DNA of 64,000 bases from Canna indica (taxonomy: Eukaryota; Streptophyta; Magnoliopsida; Zingiberales; Cannaceae), in assembly GCA_034359265.1 (NCBI GenBank), contig CP136898.1, forward strand, positions 36,851,501 through 36,915,500. Reading direction: 5' to 3'. Below the pieces are notes generated by a model, which was not told where the DNA came from, made no database searches, and saw only the letters and a program-made list of their open reading frames with translations. The position numbers were made by a program, and so were the translations under genes. Shown here piece by piece: positions 45,758-57,400 of this stretch (positions are counted from its first letter, which is position 1; the number at the start of each line of letters is the position of its first letter).

Positions 45758-46795
45758 TCATTCAAGTGAAGTGTCTCCCTCTACATTTGCGAATGAAAAT
45801 TTTGGTACCAAAATTTTTTTGGGTCTTTGAAGGTTAAAAACTTTTGGAACCCGCCAAAGTGATTTGGCATTGGGGTTCCTTTTTAAGACACAATCCCTAA
45901 CTATATGTTCATACATGCCACAACATAGACAATGACCCTTAAATCTAGTAGATGCATGAGGATGGACATGAATATGAGAATGAGCATGAGAGAATGCTTT
46001 AACACTTGAACCATAAGTTATCTTGGAAGAATTTTTTTGCAAATGATTCATTTTATCAATTAAAGAGGACAACTCATTTTTTAATGATAACGTGCCAACA
46101 TTTAAATTTTCAATTTGTAAGCATAACGAGGCATTTTCTATTATCAAAGAGCCATTTAAATTTTGTAGATCTACAATTTTCTTTCCTAAGGAACTTTTAT
46201 CATTTTCCAAGAATTCAATTTTTCTTTGCAAATCATTACAAGAAAGCAAAAAATCATCATTTTCTTGTTCTAATAACTTATTTTCCTTTTTAAGTTCCTT
46301 AAATCTTTTTCTAATAATATTAAATTCTTCATACATATGCTCAATTTCATTTTCCAATTCTACTTGGGTAAAAATATTATCACCTATAGTAATTGTGGGT
46401 ACCTCATTGTCCTTTGTCATGAAACAAAGGTTTGCATTCTCCCTTGTGCTTTCTTCCCCACTTGAAGGTGATGATGAATCATTTTCATCCCAAGTGGCCA
46501 TTAGTGTTTTCTTCTTCATCCTTCTTCTTTTATCTTTCTTTGAGGATGATGGGGAGGTGAGCTTGGACTTAGGACAATCGCTCTCTAAGTGTTCGGGCTT
46601 GTTGCATTGGAAGCACATGTGTCTGTCTTTGCCCTTCTTCTTCTTGAAAGGCTTTCCCATTAGTTCCATCAACATCCTTCCAAGGTGAATCATCTCTTCT
46701 TGGTACTTGGATTCTTCATTCTCCGATGATGATGATAAGGTCCTATCACCATATGATGCTTTTAAGGCAATGTTCTTGCGCGCCTTTGGGGGCAT
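45758..46795 (-). pseudogene. SIRE-type Gag, C-terminal part (345 residues)
   Basis: An open frame with a basic start (PPKARKNIALKAS) and two zinc knuckles of the CX2CX4HX4C type: CFQCNKPEHLESDC at about residues 61-74 and CLCCGMYEHIVRDC at about 288-301. Between them lies an acidic/serine-rich stretch (about 100-120) and a long coiled coil (about 145-250). The frame ends NVEGDTSLE with a stop about 45 residues after the second knuckle, where a SIRE Gag-Pol would normally run on into protease. Its upstream part is cut off by the solo LTR at 46800-48103. The zinc ligands are all present, so this part is better preserved than the other retrotransposon genes here. Confidence 0.85.
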
Positions 46796-46799
46796 CTTC

Positions 46800-48103
46800 T
46801 GTTGGCTTAAGATTTTCTACATTGGTCTTAATATCAGTTTTGTTGATAACAAACATAGAACTAATGTTTCATTGAGAAATACTTTCAGGTTTCATATCAA
46901 TTAGCACTCCATGTCCTCAATCAGAAATATTGAAGAAATCAAAAATTTGGAAGGACATTTATCGACGCATTCGGGTTCGTCGCAGAAATTTATAAAAGTT
47001 TGATGTGTGCACCAAAGACATCTTGGACGAGTCTAAAAAACACATGGAAAGCCCTCCAAGTTAACGCACGTTGAAGGCCGGAACCCAAAAATGAAGCGCG
47101 CAAGAAGAAGGCTAAAAAAATCAATCTCAGCCCAGGTTCGATCGACCGAAATGGTCAAAAATTGGCAGTAGCCAATTTGGTCGACCAGCCGATCGACCGA
47201 AGTGCGCCCAGAAGCGGCAGAATGCCGCGGTCGCTTGGGTGGTCGATCCATCGATCGACCGACGATCGACCGTCAAGCGACTGAGCGTCGCCAACGGGCA
47301 AAAATCAGCCTGTTGACGAACCATTTCGTTTGGGGTGTTATAAATACCCACCTCAAACTCTCTTCCAAGCCTTTCACGATGCTTAAGTCTCAAAGAGCCA
47401 CTCCTTGCATCTCTACAAGAATTCTTGAGTCATCTTTGCAAAGAGCCCTAGTTTTGATCTCCATTTGTTGATTTAGCCTTCAAACTTCATAGATTCATCT
47501 TCTTAATGCATCAAGAGGACTAGGGAGTTTCTTTTGGAGCTAAGTACTTGTTGTTTGATTTATTGCTCCAATTGTTATTGTATTTTATTGTTTATTTTGA
47601 TTGTGTATCATTTGTATAAACCTAGGTTGCTAGGTTTGATTGAGTTGGTGGTTGCCTTGGTGTTAAGGCTTAAATCCACCATTGTAAACTTAGTTTACTA
47701 GGATTAGTTGAGTTGTCCCTTAGGTTGAGGTCGGAGAGTGCTCTCGGTAGGAATGCGGGATACTTCCGGGTGTGGAAGTGCCTTCGGTTTGAGAGTGGAG
47801 ACTTTCCGGTGTAAAGTCCTCTTTGTAAGGGAAACGATATAATCTAGTAAAGCTAAGTTTGGAAATCCTAAGCGGGGTACTTAGGTATTGGAGCAGGCAT
47901 TGGGGCCGAACCACTATAAATACTTGTGTTAGCATTATTTTCTTTTTGTATCGCATTGCTTATCTTTATTACTCGCTTTCGTATTTAGTCGTACAATCGT
48001 GAATTGCCTAAGTAATTTAAGAAAAGTTTAAAATCGAATTTAGGCTGATTTTATTAGTTAACACACTATTCACCCCACCTCTAGTGTGGCCATTTCACCA
48101 ACA
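46800..48103 (+). mobile_element. Solo SIRE-type LTR inside gag, exact 5-bp duplication
   Basis: It starts TGTTGGCTTAAGATTTTC and ends GTGTGGCCATTTCACCAACA (1304 bp). The flanks are TCTTC (46795-46799) and TCTTC (48104-48108). TATAAATA is at 47339-47346 and the conserved hairpin at 47292-47315. Its orientation is opposite to that of the host element. A GGTCGACC-type cluster lies at 47130-47280. Confidence 0.93.
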
Positions 48104-48760
48104 TCTTCCTCCCTTTTTGCCCTCATCTGGATCTCATGGGTCATGAGGGATCCTATGAGTTCGGTAAGCTTCATGGTGCTAAGATTCTTGGCCTCCATGA
48201 TAACAACCACCTTTAGTTCCCATGCTTTGAGAAGCGATCGAAGAAGCTTCCTCACTTTTTCTTCCTCTTTTATGTCCCTTCCAAGGTTAGTCAAAGCATT
48301 CACAAAATTTTGAAAGCGGGCATACATTTCATATATGGTCTCATGAGCATGCATTTTAAAGAGTTCATAATCATACATAAACAAATTAATTTTAGACTCT
48401 TTAACTTGGGAAGTTCCCTCATGAGTAGTCTAAAACATGCCAAATTTCAAAAGCGGATTTGCAACATGATATTCTATTAAGTTTATTTATAGATAAACCA
48501 CAATGTAATGCATTCATTGCTTTGGCATTAGAATTAAAGAATTTGATCTCTTCTTGTGACCAATCATCCATGCTCTTGGAGGGTAGTTCATAATCTACAC
48601 GAATAGTTCTCCAAGCATATAATCCTAGGGATTGCAAGAAAAATACTCATCCTAGTTTTTCAATAAGCATAATTATTTCCATCAAAAAGAGGAGGTGCAT
48701 GAGTTGAAGACGCTTGACCTAGTGTGATATTTGAAGCCATAAGTGTAGGATAGATGGTTA
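48104..48760 (-). pseudogene. SIRE-type Gag, N-terminal part
   Basis: Minus-strand frames give DYELPSKSMDDWSQEEIKFF and SAFEIWHVLDYS (48637-48419), then a frame change and FKMHAHETIYEMYARFQNFV, LRSLLKAWELKVVVIMEAK and LIGSLMTHEIQMRAKREED (48384-48108). This is the usual UBN2-type copia gag core, running straight into the solo LTR. At least one frameshift or stop lies at about 48400. Confidence 0.85.
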
Positions 48761-48778
48761 AACCTAAGCCTACAACCT

Positions 48779-48792
48779 TCTTCTGATACTAA
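48779..48792 (-). promoter_or_regulatory. Primer binding site of the gag-only element
   Basis: The minus strand reads TTAGTATCAGAAGA two bases inside the right LTR, a near match to the initiator tRNA-Met site TGGTATCAGAGC. Confidence 0.75.
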
Positions 48793-48793
48793 A

Positions 48794-50031
48794 TATTAGT
48801 TAAATGGTCACACTAGAATGAGGGTTGAATAGTGTATAGGTTACTTATACGTTCAATTGAATTCTTTTCTAATTTTAATCAACTCAACTAGCCGATTCAA
48901 GTTTCTTGATCCTTAGTGCAAATAGATGCAATTACAATTAAATCGAGCACAAGTAAGAATCAAATTGAGCAATCAAGATAGCAATGCAAACAAGAAATAT
49001 ATAGTGGTTCGGCCAATCCCGCATACTCTACTACCTTGGCTCATCACCAAGGATTTCAAACCTTAACACTTTATAGATTAATAGTTTTTCTAAGAATACA
49101 ATGAGGACTTATCTCTCAACCCTAGAGGCGGGCCTCAACACCTATTCTCTAGCAAAAACAACAATCTACAAGACACCAAGGTGTTTACACTCACACCTTG
49201 CATGCTACACTCAAAATCGATACAAAACAATAGGAATACAATATTAATGGAACTTAAATATAAAAACAAACTTGATGAAGCTCCAACTCGGTGAAAGCAA
49301 AGCTTAAATATACACCGTGCACTTCAAGACTTCGAGTATGGATTTCTCGGTGAAAGCAAAGCTTGATGAAGTGAGAAGAAATTGAGAGTATGGAAGTGAG
49401 GATTAGGGCTTAAGATCAACTATTTTAGGCTCAAAAAACTCTTAGAATGGACTCAATGAAGATCAAGAGAGATTGGGAAGTAGGTATAAGCCTTCTATTT
49501 ATAAGCCAAGAGGAGAGGGCCAAAACAGTCGTTTGCAACGAGCAAAAAATTTCCCGTTGACGCTGCCCGATCAGTGGCCGGCTGATGGCCGGTCGACCGG
49601 CCAAGCGACCGGCCACCGACCGAAAGGCATTGCCCATTTTGGGCCTTCACCAGACGATGACCAGTTGATGGTCGATCGACCGGCCGTCGTCCGCCCATCG
49701 ACCAACACCCTGAAAATAGCTCGATTTTGCTGATTTTTCTATGCAATGATCATTTTTGGGTTTCATCTTCGGATTTTAACTTGGAAAATATTGCAAACAG
49801 GTTGACTTAATGCCTTAGAAGGATTTTACAATTATTTCAAAGTTCTAGACCTAACTTCCGACTCGATTGCCTCCGAAGTCATCAACATTTGAATTTTTGC
49901 AAGTTCTTCGATGAACTTCACGCGCATATCAATCGCCCAACCTGAGATCAAACACTTGATAAACTCATTAGAATAAGTTTGTTATCATCAAAATCAAGAT
50001 CGTGACCAAGATTGAAAATCTTAAGCCAACA
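48794..50031 (-). repeat. 5' LTR of the gag-only element
   Basis: 1238 bp, colinear with 43094-44260. A minus-strand TATAAATA is at 49496-49503 and the 24-nt hairpin at 49536-49559. The plus-strand start is mutated (TATTAGTTAAATGG). Confidence 0.88.
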
Positions 50032-50283
50032 CGCGCTTGGGTGGTCAAGTCGAGCTCACTGATGAGCGTAAGGAATGACCGCCAAGGGGTCAGTAAGGCA
50101 GGATCACGACGTTCTTGTCTCAGGTTGTGGGACATTCTCTCAAACAACGAGATAACCATGAAATTCTCGAATACATACAAAAATGTGAATGACACGATCT
50201 TTATTAATGCAAAAAGAATTATTGGTCCAATAGAATTTTCTAAGGTGAGGTGCTCGATCCTAGTGTGGTTGTGCTTGTCAAGG

Positions 50284-50338
<55 letters not shown>

Positions 50339-50529
50339 CTAGTGATTGTCTATGGTTCACTCCAATGCTCCGAGTGGTGCTCGGTTTAAGTTGTGCCGGG
50401 TCGGGACCCATTCTGAGCACCTATGCTTGGGTCTCGCTTGGTGGTTCCTGCCGACTGTTCGCCCACGGGCGTTGAGAGTGCCTGATGAGGCAGAGTGTAT
50501 GAATCCTTTTTTGGTCTGGTTGGCCTTTG
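50032..50529. repeat. T0 array remainder and spacer
   Basis: Bases 50032-50110 continue the ~102-bp array cut at 43093 (CGCGCTTGGGTGGTCAAG, GAGCTCACTGATGAGCGTAAGG). The rest is spacer with a (GA)n tract. The short frames are not credible. Confidence 0.65.
50286..50336. repeat. (GA)n microsatellite
   Basis: About 25 uninterrupted GA units. Confidence 0.98.
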
Positions 50530-51120
50530 TTTGAGGCATTCGTTGTAACATCGACGAGCTTCTTTTTGGTCGGCGTGGAGTACACCTACTTCTATTTCTC
50601 AAACATGAAATTTTAATGCCAGGTGGGGTGTCGATACGACGGCTCCCAAGTTGTTCAATGAAGGTTGTTGCAAGATCAAGTGATAGGGACTAGGGACGTC
50701 GATGATCAGGTAATGCACGTCGATTGTCATTGCTCTTGCTAGGAGCTGAACGTTGTCCTTAGCCAAATGGAACCTCAAATGTTGACTCGCTCCCTTGAGA
50801 AACCCACCAAATCTCCATTGTAAGGTGATAGTAAAGCTTCGATTAGCTGCATTTTCTCATACTGCCTTGATCCACCAGAACTTTCTTAGTGAAAAAGTTT
50901 CATGCTATCACAGAAATCACGATTGGGTCATGTAGGTTTTTGTCAATTCCTTAGAAATTAGATTCATAGAACGACATTATCGGAGTTTTGGAAATAGGTT
51001 CATGAGGGTGACCAGTGCCGTCAACTGTCATGATTGCTCGGAGAGATCTCTTCTTGGTCGAACTTGATTCGCCTCCTCCCGCGAATCCATCAACTATGTG
51101 GTCGATGATCCCTCAGACTT
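50530..51120 (-). pseudogene. T0 protease/linker region
   Basis: Similar to 2050-2300 of the gypsy remnant at the left edge (shared words around TGGGG.GTCGATAC and CCGAGTTGTTCAA-type stretches). It lies downstream of gag on the minus strand, where gypsy protease belongs. The frames are broken and I cannot see an intact catalytic DTG triad. Confidence 0.5.
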
Positions 51121-51199
51121 CATTTCCTAGGCGGTTGGCTCGGTCGTTGTCTCTCTAACCTCCATGATGGTTCGAAGGTGTCCTGCTTCGACTTCGACG

Positions 51200-52120
51200 T
51201 CGAGTGGTCTCAGATCTTGCTCCGACCTTGTTCTCTTCCGCGGTTGATGTATCGATCGAGGCGTCCTGCACGGACTAAGTCCTCGAGCTGGTCTTCGATC
51301 ACCACACAGTATTTTGTGGTGTGCCCATAGGTGTCGTGGAAAGCACACTTTTTGCTCATGTCGGCATTGGATGATAATTTTTGCTTCTCGGCATTAACGC
51401 GGTGCCTGAGGAGTTTTAAGTCGTAGATCTCATGAAGGATGGTTTCCTTTTTTGTGTTGAATAGAGTGTAATGCTCGTACTGGGCATTCGGGCGAGGTGG
51501 CGACTTTACCCTCCTATTGTTATCCCCCTCACGATGATTTCGATCCTCGCTCTTCTTGTCAGCTTTCTTGTCCTCGATAGTATCTTTAACATTCCGCCTG
51601 TCGATTTTTCTGGCCTCACGGAGCTCCTCCATCTCTTTGACTTGTATCCGTCTCTTGGAACTCGTCCATGTCATTCGGCCTTGCCAGGATGATCTGGTCT
51701 GCGAAGTGTCCGGGCTTCAACCCGTGCTTGATAGAAAATAACTCGACTCGTGCATCGAGATTCAGGATCTCCGCGGTCGTGGTCTGGAATCTTTGTATGT
51801 AACCGCTCAAGACTCATGTTGCCCTTGCTTGATGTAGTGGAGGGCGTCATCAGTTTTAGAGTAGATTCGGGACGAGGAGAACCGATCGGTGTATAGACCC
51901 TGGTGGACGGGAGGAGAACCACAATAGTGCAACCTTCTCCGGGAAGGTCGAGAAGGCTCTGCAAAGGACGAGATTGGTTGCTCTGTTGAGTAGCATCATG
52001 GACCTGAATATTGTCAGGTGTGTAGTTGGGTCGCCCATACCATTGTTTCAATGTAGTTGTCAAACTGAATATGGGTGGAAGGCATGCCACCATGATGAGC
52101 TCGGCGAAGGGTCCCAAGTT
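51200..52120 (-). pseudogene. T0 Tat-type gag
   Basis: The gag core is read at 52038-51856 (GDPTTHLTIFRSMMLLNRAT, then CRAFSTFPEKVALLWF). A charged region and zinc-knuckle-like tail are at 51674-51210 (EMEELREARKIDRRN, KKCAFHDTYGHTTKYCVVIE, LEDLVRAGRLDRYI). It is colinear with the split plus-strand gag at 22250-25250. Frameshifts separate the two parts. No LTR is seen upstream, so the 5' end of T0 has been lost. Confidence 0.82.
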
Positions 52121-52209
52121 GACTGGAAGAGGAGTGGTAGCCTTTGTAACCCTGGCGTCTTGCTCTTCCCACTGGTGAGGCGTGCGGGAGACTTCAACTT
52201 TAAGTGAAA

Positions 52210-53090
52210 TTGGTGTTCGAATTTTGGGAATATTAATTAATATTTCTTTATTATTTGATTTGCAATTTTTTTAGGAATAATTTTGAATTCCCAAGCTCTT
52301 TTCTAAAATAAGCATGAACCTGTCAATATATTTTTGAGATTTTTAAAAAAATCATGAAAACTTTATAATATTTGTCAAAATCATGATTTTTTTTATAATA
52401 TATCCAAATTGCCCTTTCAACTGTATTAATTTAATTAATCATAATTATATTGTTAGTTGAAGAACTTTATGCATTTTATTATAGAGACAAATTTAAATTT
52501 GACATGTTTATAAAGTTAATAGACCTAACAATGTAAAATGATATATTAATCACAATTATATTGGTAGTTAATGACTTTGGTGAAAAGTCTCTAATCACTT
52601 AAATGCATTTTACCGCAAACGAAATTTTAAATTTTATATATTTATGATTTTAACGAACTTAAAAACCTAAAAATATATTTTTAATTACATTTATATTAAG
52701 CTAGTTAGGACTTTGATACAAACATATCATTTTAGGTTGTTATGTCTACTAATTTTATAATAATGTCAAATCTAAAATTTTCCTATGAAATTAAATGCAT
52801 ATATTATTAATTATCAATATAATTATAATTATGCAAATAAATAGAGCTAGAGGTAATTTTGTATATATTATAAAAAATAATGATTTTGATAAAATATTTA
52901 TGATTTTTCTAAAATTCCTTCCATATTCTTTTTTAAAAGAATATTCATGAATTTCTCTAAACCCGAATATGAATCCTCGAAATTCCTCGAAACTGAATAT
53001 GATCTCCGAAATTCTCGGAACTGAACTAGAGCCGAATTAAAAAAATTCCTAATATACTCTTTCACTGAAACTCTTGAAACTTTTCAAGAG
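52210..53090. repeat. AT-rich inverted-repeat element
   Basis: About 52320-52440 and 52840-52930 are inverted copies. They share TATAATAT.T..CAAATT, AAAATCAT.ATTTTTTATAATATAT and ATGATTTTTCTAAAATTCC-like blocks, with TAATTATATTG.TAGTT blocks nearer the centre. This looks like a long-arm MITE of about 650 bp. No target duplication was determined. Confidence 0.55.
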
Positions 53091-53610
53091 TACACACTCA
53101 ATTTGATTTATTCAAGTTGTATACCTCATCTCTTCCCTTCATGTTTAGAGAAAGGGTATATTGATTGTGTACAAGAGTGTGTGCATTCAGGTTTAGAATT
53201 ATTGTGAGTTTTTGAAAATTTTAGGATGTATTTTCATGGTCAACTGATCACTTTCAAGAGTTCCATTCAAACTCGACCTTGAAACTTTTCATCAAAACTA
53301 CACACTCCATTCTATTGATTCAACTTGTGGACCTTATTTCATCCACTAATTTTAAATTATTATGATTTTTAAAGAGATTTTAGGATGTATTTTTATGGTC
53401 AAATATAACTTTCAAGAGTTTTGGTGAAACTCTGGTTCACATTCAATTTCATTCATTCAAGTAGTGGACCTCATTTCATTCACTAATTTAGAATTTTTAT
53501 GATTTTTTGAGATTTTAGAATGCATTTTCATGGTCAAATGATCACTTTCAAGAATTTTGGTGAAACCCTCGAAAAAATTTAAGAGTTTTAGTGAAAGGGT
53601 ATATTGGGGA
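53091..53610. repeat. Degenerate direct repeats upstream of the MPP beta-like gene
   Basis: Three units of about 130-190 bp share TGGACCT.ATTTCAT.CACTAATTT, TTTTAGGATGTATTTT.ATGGTCAA and CACTTTCAAGAGTTTTGGTGAAAC.CT, at about 53140-53280, 53320-53430 and 53460-53570. No coding content. Confidence 0.6.
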
Positions 53611-54459
53611 TTTTTTAATTTCGATTCTGGTTCCTAGCTACAACAGCATACTTCAAGGAGGTTTTGTTGGTGTTCTGTCACCGGAAATCGCTGTCGAGTT
53701 GGAGTTTTAGAGGAGTCCAAAAATTCCAACAAGGTGCCATTCTCTTGTGTGAATTCTTATTGTGGTTTCTCATCGTCTCTCTTCTCCTCTTGCTGTTCGA
53801 ATCCTTGGTGGAAGGGCCGAACCCTTTTGGTGCAAATCGGAGAGTGTGACGCTTGTCCGTTGAGCCACGACGAGTCCCGCGTAATCGCTGCTCGGGAAAG
53901 GAGTCCCGAAATTGCGAGGCCGCTTGATGTGGATTATCATTGGAGGACGTGCGTGTGAGCATCTTGGAGTTTGTGATCGGAGTAGCTCTTCTTCTCTTCC
54001 GGCTAAGGTATACAACGGCTCATTGCTCTTCTATCGAATTTCTTTGTCGCTAAAGTAGATTGCTGTTTTTGCACGGTGCTTTTAAGATTTTTGAAATCTA
54101 TTTTTTCTATTTTTTCGCTCCGTTTCTTTCTGCATCCCAATAGTAATCGGGAATTTCAAGGAATTTAAGGGATTAATTCGGGTTTAGGAAAATTCCAGAA
54201 GAATATTACGGCAGCTATTAACCAAAAAAAGGAAAAAAAAAAAAGTACTTCAGCGTAAAACCCTATTCGAAGGTTTGGTTGCCTGACGGCCGTTCAACAT
54301 GTTTGCGTTCGACATATTTGCTGAAATGTTTCGGTAGTGCCGTATGCATCTTCCTCCCTATCTTTCTCTATTCTCTCTCTTCTTCTTCTTCTTCTTCTTC
54401 TTCCTGCGCCCGTTTAGCACAAACCAAAGGAAGCAGAGGATAACCCTTTCCCTCCTTTC
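53611..54459 (+). promoter_or_regulatory. Upstream region of the MPP beta-like gene
   Basis: No gene is supported. Short frames at 53664-54015 on both strands have no recognisable domain. A (CTT)n tract lies at about 54379-54403, about 60-80 bp before the ATG, a common arrangement in plant 5' leaders. No clear TATA box was found. Confidence 0.35.
54379..54403. repeat. (CTT)n microsatellite in the probable 5' leader
   Basis: Eight CTT units close to the start codon. Confidence 0.9.
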
Positions 54460-57400
54460 ATGGCCATCTGCTTCGCTCGTTTCAGGAGGAGACTCCCTTT
54501 TACCCTCTCGTCAGCGAGACGCGTTCGCTACTTTTCTCTCTCTGCCAGCCCAATCCCGCCCGAAGAGCCCACTCCAGACCCCCGCTTCCTCCGCCATAAC
54601 TCCCCGGACGCTATTCCCCTCCTCGACCACTCCCCCTTCCTCCGCTTCCCCAGGGTCCGCCTCACCACCCTCCCCAGCAGCATCCGCGTCATCACCCAAT
54701 CCGCGCCCTCCTCTGCCTCCCACACGGCCTCCGTCGGCGTCTGGATCGATGCCGGAAGCCGGTTCGAGGCCCCAGGCACCAACGGCACTGCGCATTTCCT
54801 CGAGCACATGATCTTCAAGGGCACCCGCTGCCGCTCCGCCCGATCCCTCGAGGAGGAGATCGAGAACATGGGCGCCCGGCTCAACGCCTACACCTCTCGC
54901 GAACAGACCACTTTCTTCGCCGACGTCCAGTCCAAGGACTTGCCCGAAGCTATCGATGTGCTCTCCGACATCCTGCAAAATTCAAAGTTCCCCGACCATG
55001 CTATCAAAAGGGAGCGCGGCGTCATCCTTCGAGAGATGGAGGAGGTCAGTTCGTGATTCCTCTCTATCCTTTATTTTCTCTTCCATGTGCTTCAATAATA
55101 GGTTCTTATGCGTGTTGGCGATGCGGATAAATAGGTGCAAGGACAGGTAGATGAAGTAATATTTGACCATTTGCATGCCGCAGCTTTCCAAGGGCATCCT
55201 CTTGGAGACACAATATTGGGTCCGGAAGAGAACATCCGAAGGATTTCAAGGGTTGATTTGCAGCAATACATTTCTACTCACTACACAGGCCCAAGAATGG
55301 TGATTCCCTGTGACATAGCTTTTATTATATGCTTTAGCTTACTGATGGTGTAAATAGAAGTCTCAAATTTTGAACATGTTTTGTCAAAGGTTGTATCCGC
55401 TGCCGGAGCAGTTAACCATGATGAGATTGTAAACATGGTCGGAAAATTGTTTACAAATTTCTCTACTGATCCAACCACTGCAGATCAGCTTGTTGATGCA
55501 AATCCAGCTGTTTTTACTGGCTCTGAGGTTCACTTCATTTTGGCACTAAACTAACCTTCTTTGCATGCCGGACTTTATTGCGTTTATGTTTTACCATCTA
55601 AGTTGATGTACCGTAGGTTCGAGTGGAAGATAACGGAATGCCTTTGGCACATTTTGCCCTAGCATTTAAAGGGTCATCATGGACAGACTCGAACTCTATC
55701 CCTCTCATGGTAATTCAAAGCTTGTTGGGGAGTTGGAATAGAAGCATTGGTGTGGGTAATTGCTCAGGGTAAGATGAGTCTAGATAATTTACTGTCGCTG
55801 ATTGGCTCTTGGGTTTACTTACACTTCCATACAATATTAGTAGTCTATTAACTATATCATGCTACTCCGTTATTATCAGATCTCAACTTGCTCGTCGAGT
55901 AGGCACTAATGACTTAGCTGAAAGTATTATGGCTTTCAATACCAACTACCGTGATACAGGTTTACTTGGGGTTTATTCCATTGCCATGGTAAGCCTTACT
56001 CCGATAGACAAATTTCTTCTCATTAGTTTTATTCTCATTGTTGGATTACTTTTCTCAGTTTTTCTTGAACTTCTAGTAAATAAGTAATGATATATTGCCA
56101 TTAGTTATTAAAAATTACTTTCAGTGCCATGTGGTCTGAGATTGAGTTTCATATTAGGGTTATTTTTTTTACTTTGTTTTACATCCATAGCCAATTTGAT
56201 CCTTAAAGTTTTTAAGATCTTATTTTGGTCATTGATATTTATTTTTGTTCCACTTTGGCCCATGAAGTTTGAAAAGTCTCATTTTGCCCCCTCAAATTTG
56301 CTTTGATTCTCACTTTGGTTCTTACAATTTGAAAAAAAAAAATCATTTTGGCCCATTAAATATATTTTTGCTTCATCATTATCTAAATTCTACTAATTGG
56401 TTGATGCCATCCCTATGTATTGCATTGATTCATATATTCAATGAACTAATACTTGTGTTGTAATGACAATGTTAATAATACTTATGATAACAAAGATAAT
56501 ATTTTTTTCCTTCCTTTAACACACGACTTAGAATTTAACTGGAATTGTTACATGAACTTGTGTATGAGTGAAAAACAACTCAATTCAATATCTTACTTTG
56601 AAAGATTGGATTTGACTAATTGTTGAAAAAGTATGTGACTTTAATTTGAGGCATCAAAGTGGGATTTTTTTTTTAATTTGTAAGGTTAATGTGATAATCA
56701 AACTCGAGGGGTCGAAATGAAACTTTTCAAACTTCAGGGGCCAAAGTGGAACTTAAAATGAATTTCAAGGGCCAAAATGAACTTAATCTTTTATAGTAAT
56801 GCAAACTTGAATATTTTTTATAGAAAAATTGCAGCCCTTCAAACATTTTATTTCTCTTCTAGATACCTGCTTATTGAATTCATATCATGAACTTTGTTCA
56901 GCTAAATGAATATCACTAGGTCAACAACTTTTGGCAGCATTCTTACTGCATTTTCTATTAGCTCGTCACCTATAAATGTGAATTTTAGGGAAGTAGGAAC
57001 TTATATGATCTATATTTGAAAATTATTATGTAATAGAAGAATATAATACAGACAGCTGTGAAGCACTTAATCTACATAATTGAATAGAAAAACTATTATA
57101 AGATGGTTAGATAGCCATTCATCATAATTTAATATTCAATTGTAAAGATAGATGTATAATAATATAGATAATTGAACAATCAGTCACAAACTTACATTTC
57201 CAGATTGCGGAATAATGCTTCCCATGGTTTAAAATCTCGGTACCGGTACCGGTTTCGGTCACCGGCCGGTACCGGTATATACCGGTACCGTACCGTACCG
57301 TACTGACACACGGTACGGACCGGTATGAAAATGCATACCGGCCGGGTTTTTTTTATTTTTTATTTTTTTTTTTATTTTTTTTTGTGACATACCGCCATAT

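Larger units (their letters stand above)
43094..50031 (-). mobile_element. Gag-only SIRE-like LTR retrotransposon with nested solo LTR
   Basis: The LTRs are 43094-44260 and 48794-50031, and the internal region 44261-48793. The flanks are CACGC (43089-43093) and CGCGC (50032-50036), a 5-bp duplication with one change. An initiator tRNA-Met-type PBS adjoins the right LTR, and a polypurine tract (minus GTGGGAGAT) adjoins the left LTR. The only coding part is gag (48760-45758). No protease, integrase, RT or RNase H is found in the 1.5 kb between gag and the 3' LTR. This is the plan of a non-autonomous terminal-repeat element with a GAG domain (TR-GAG). Confidence 0.85.

Noticed and set aside
54511..54978. 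Long minus-strand and shifted frames over exon 1 of the MPP beta-like gene
   Set aside because: Shadow frames of a GC-rich exon; the plus frame at 54460 has all the MPP motifs.
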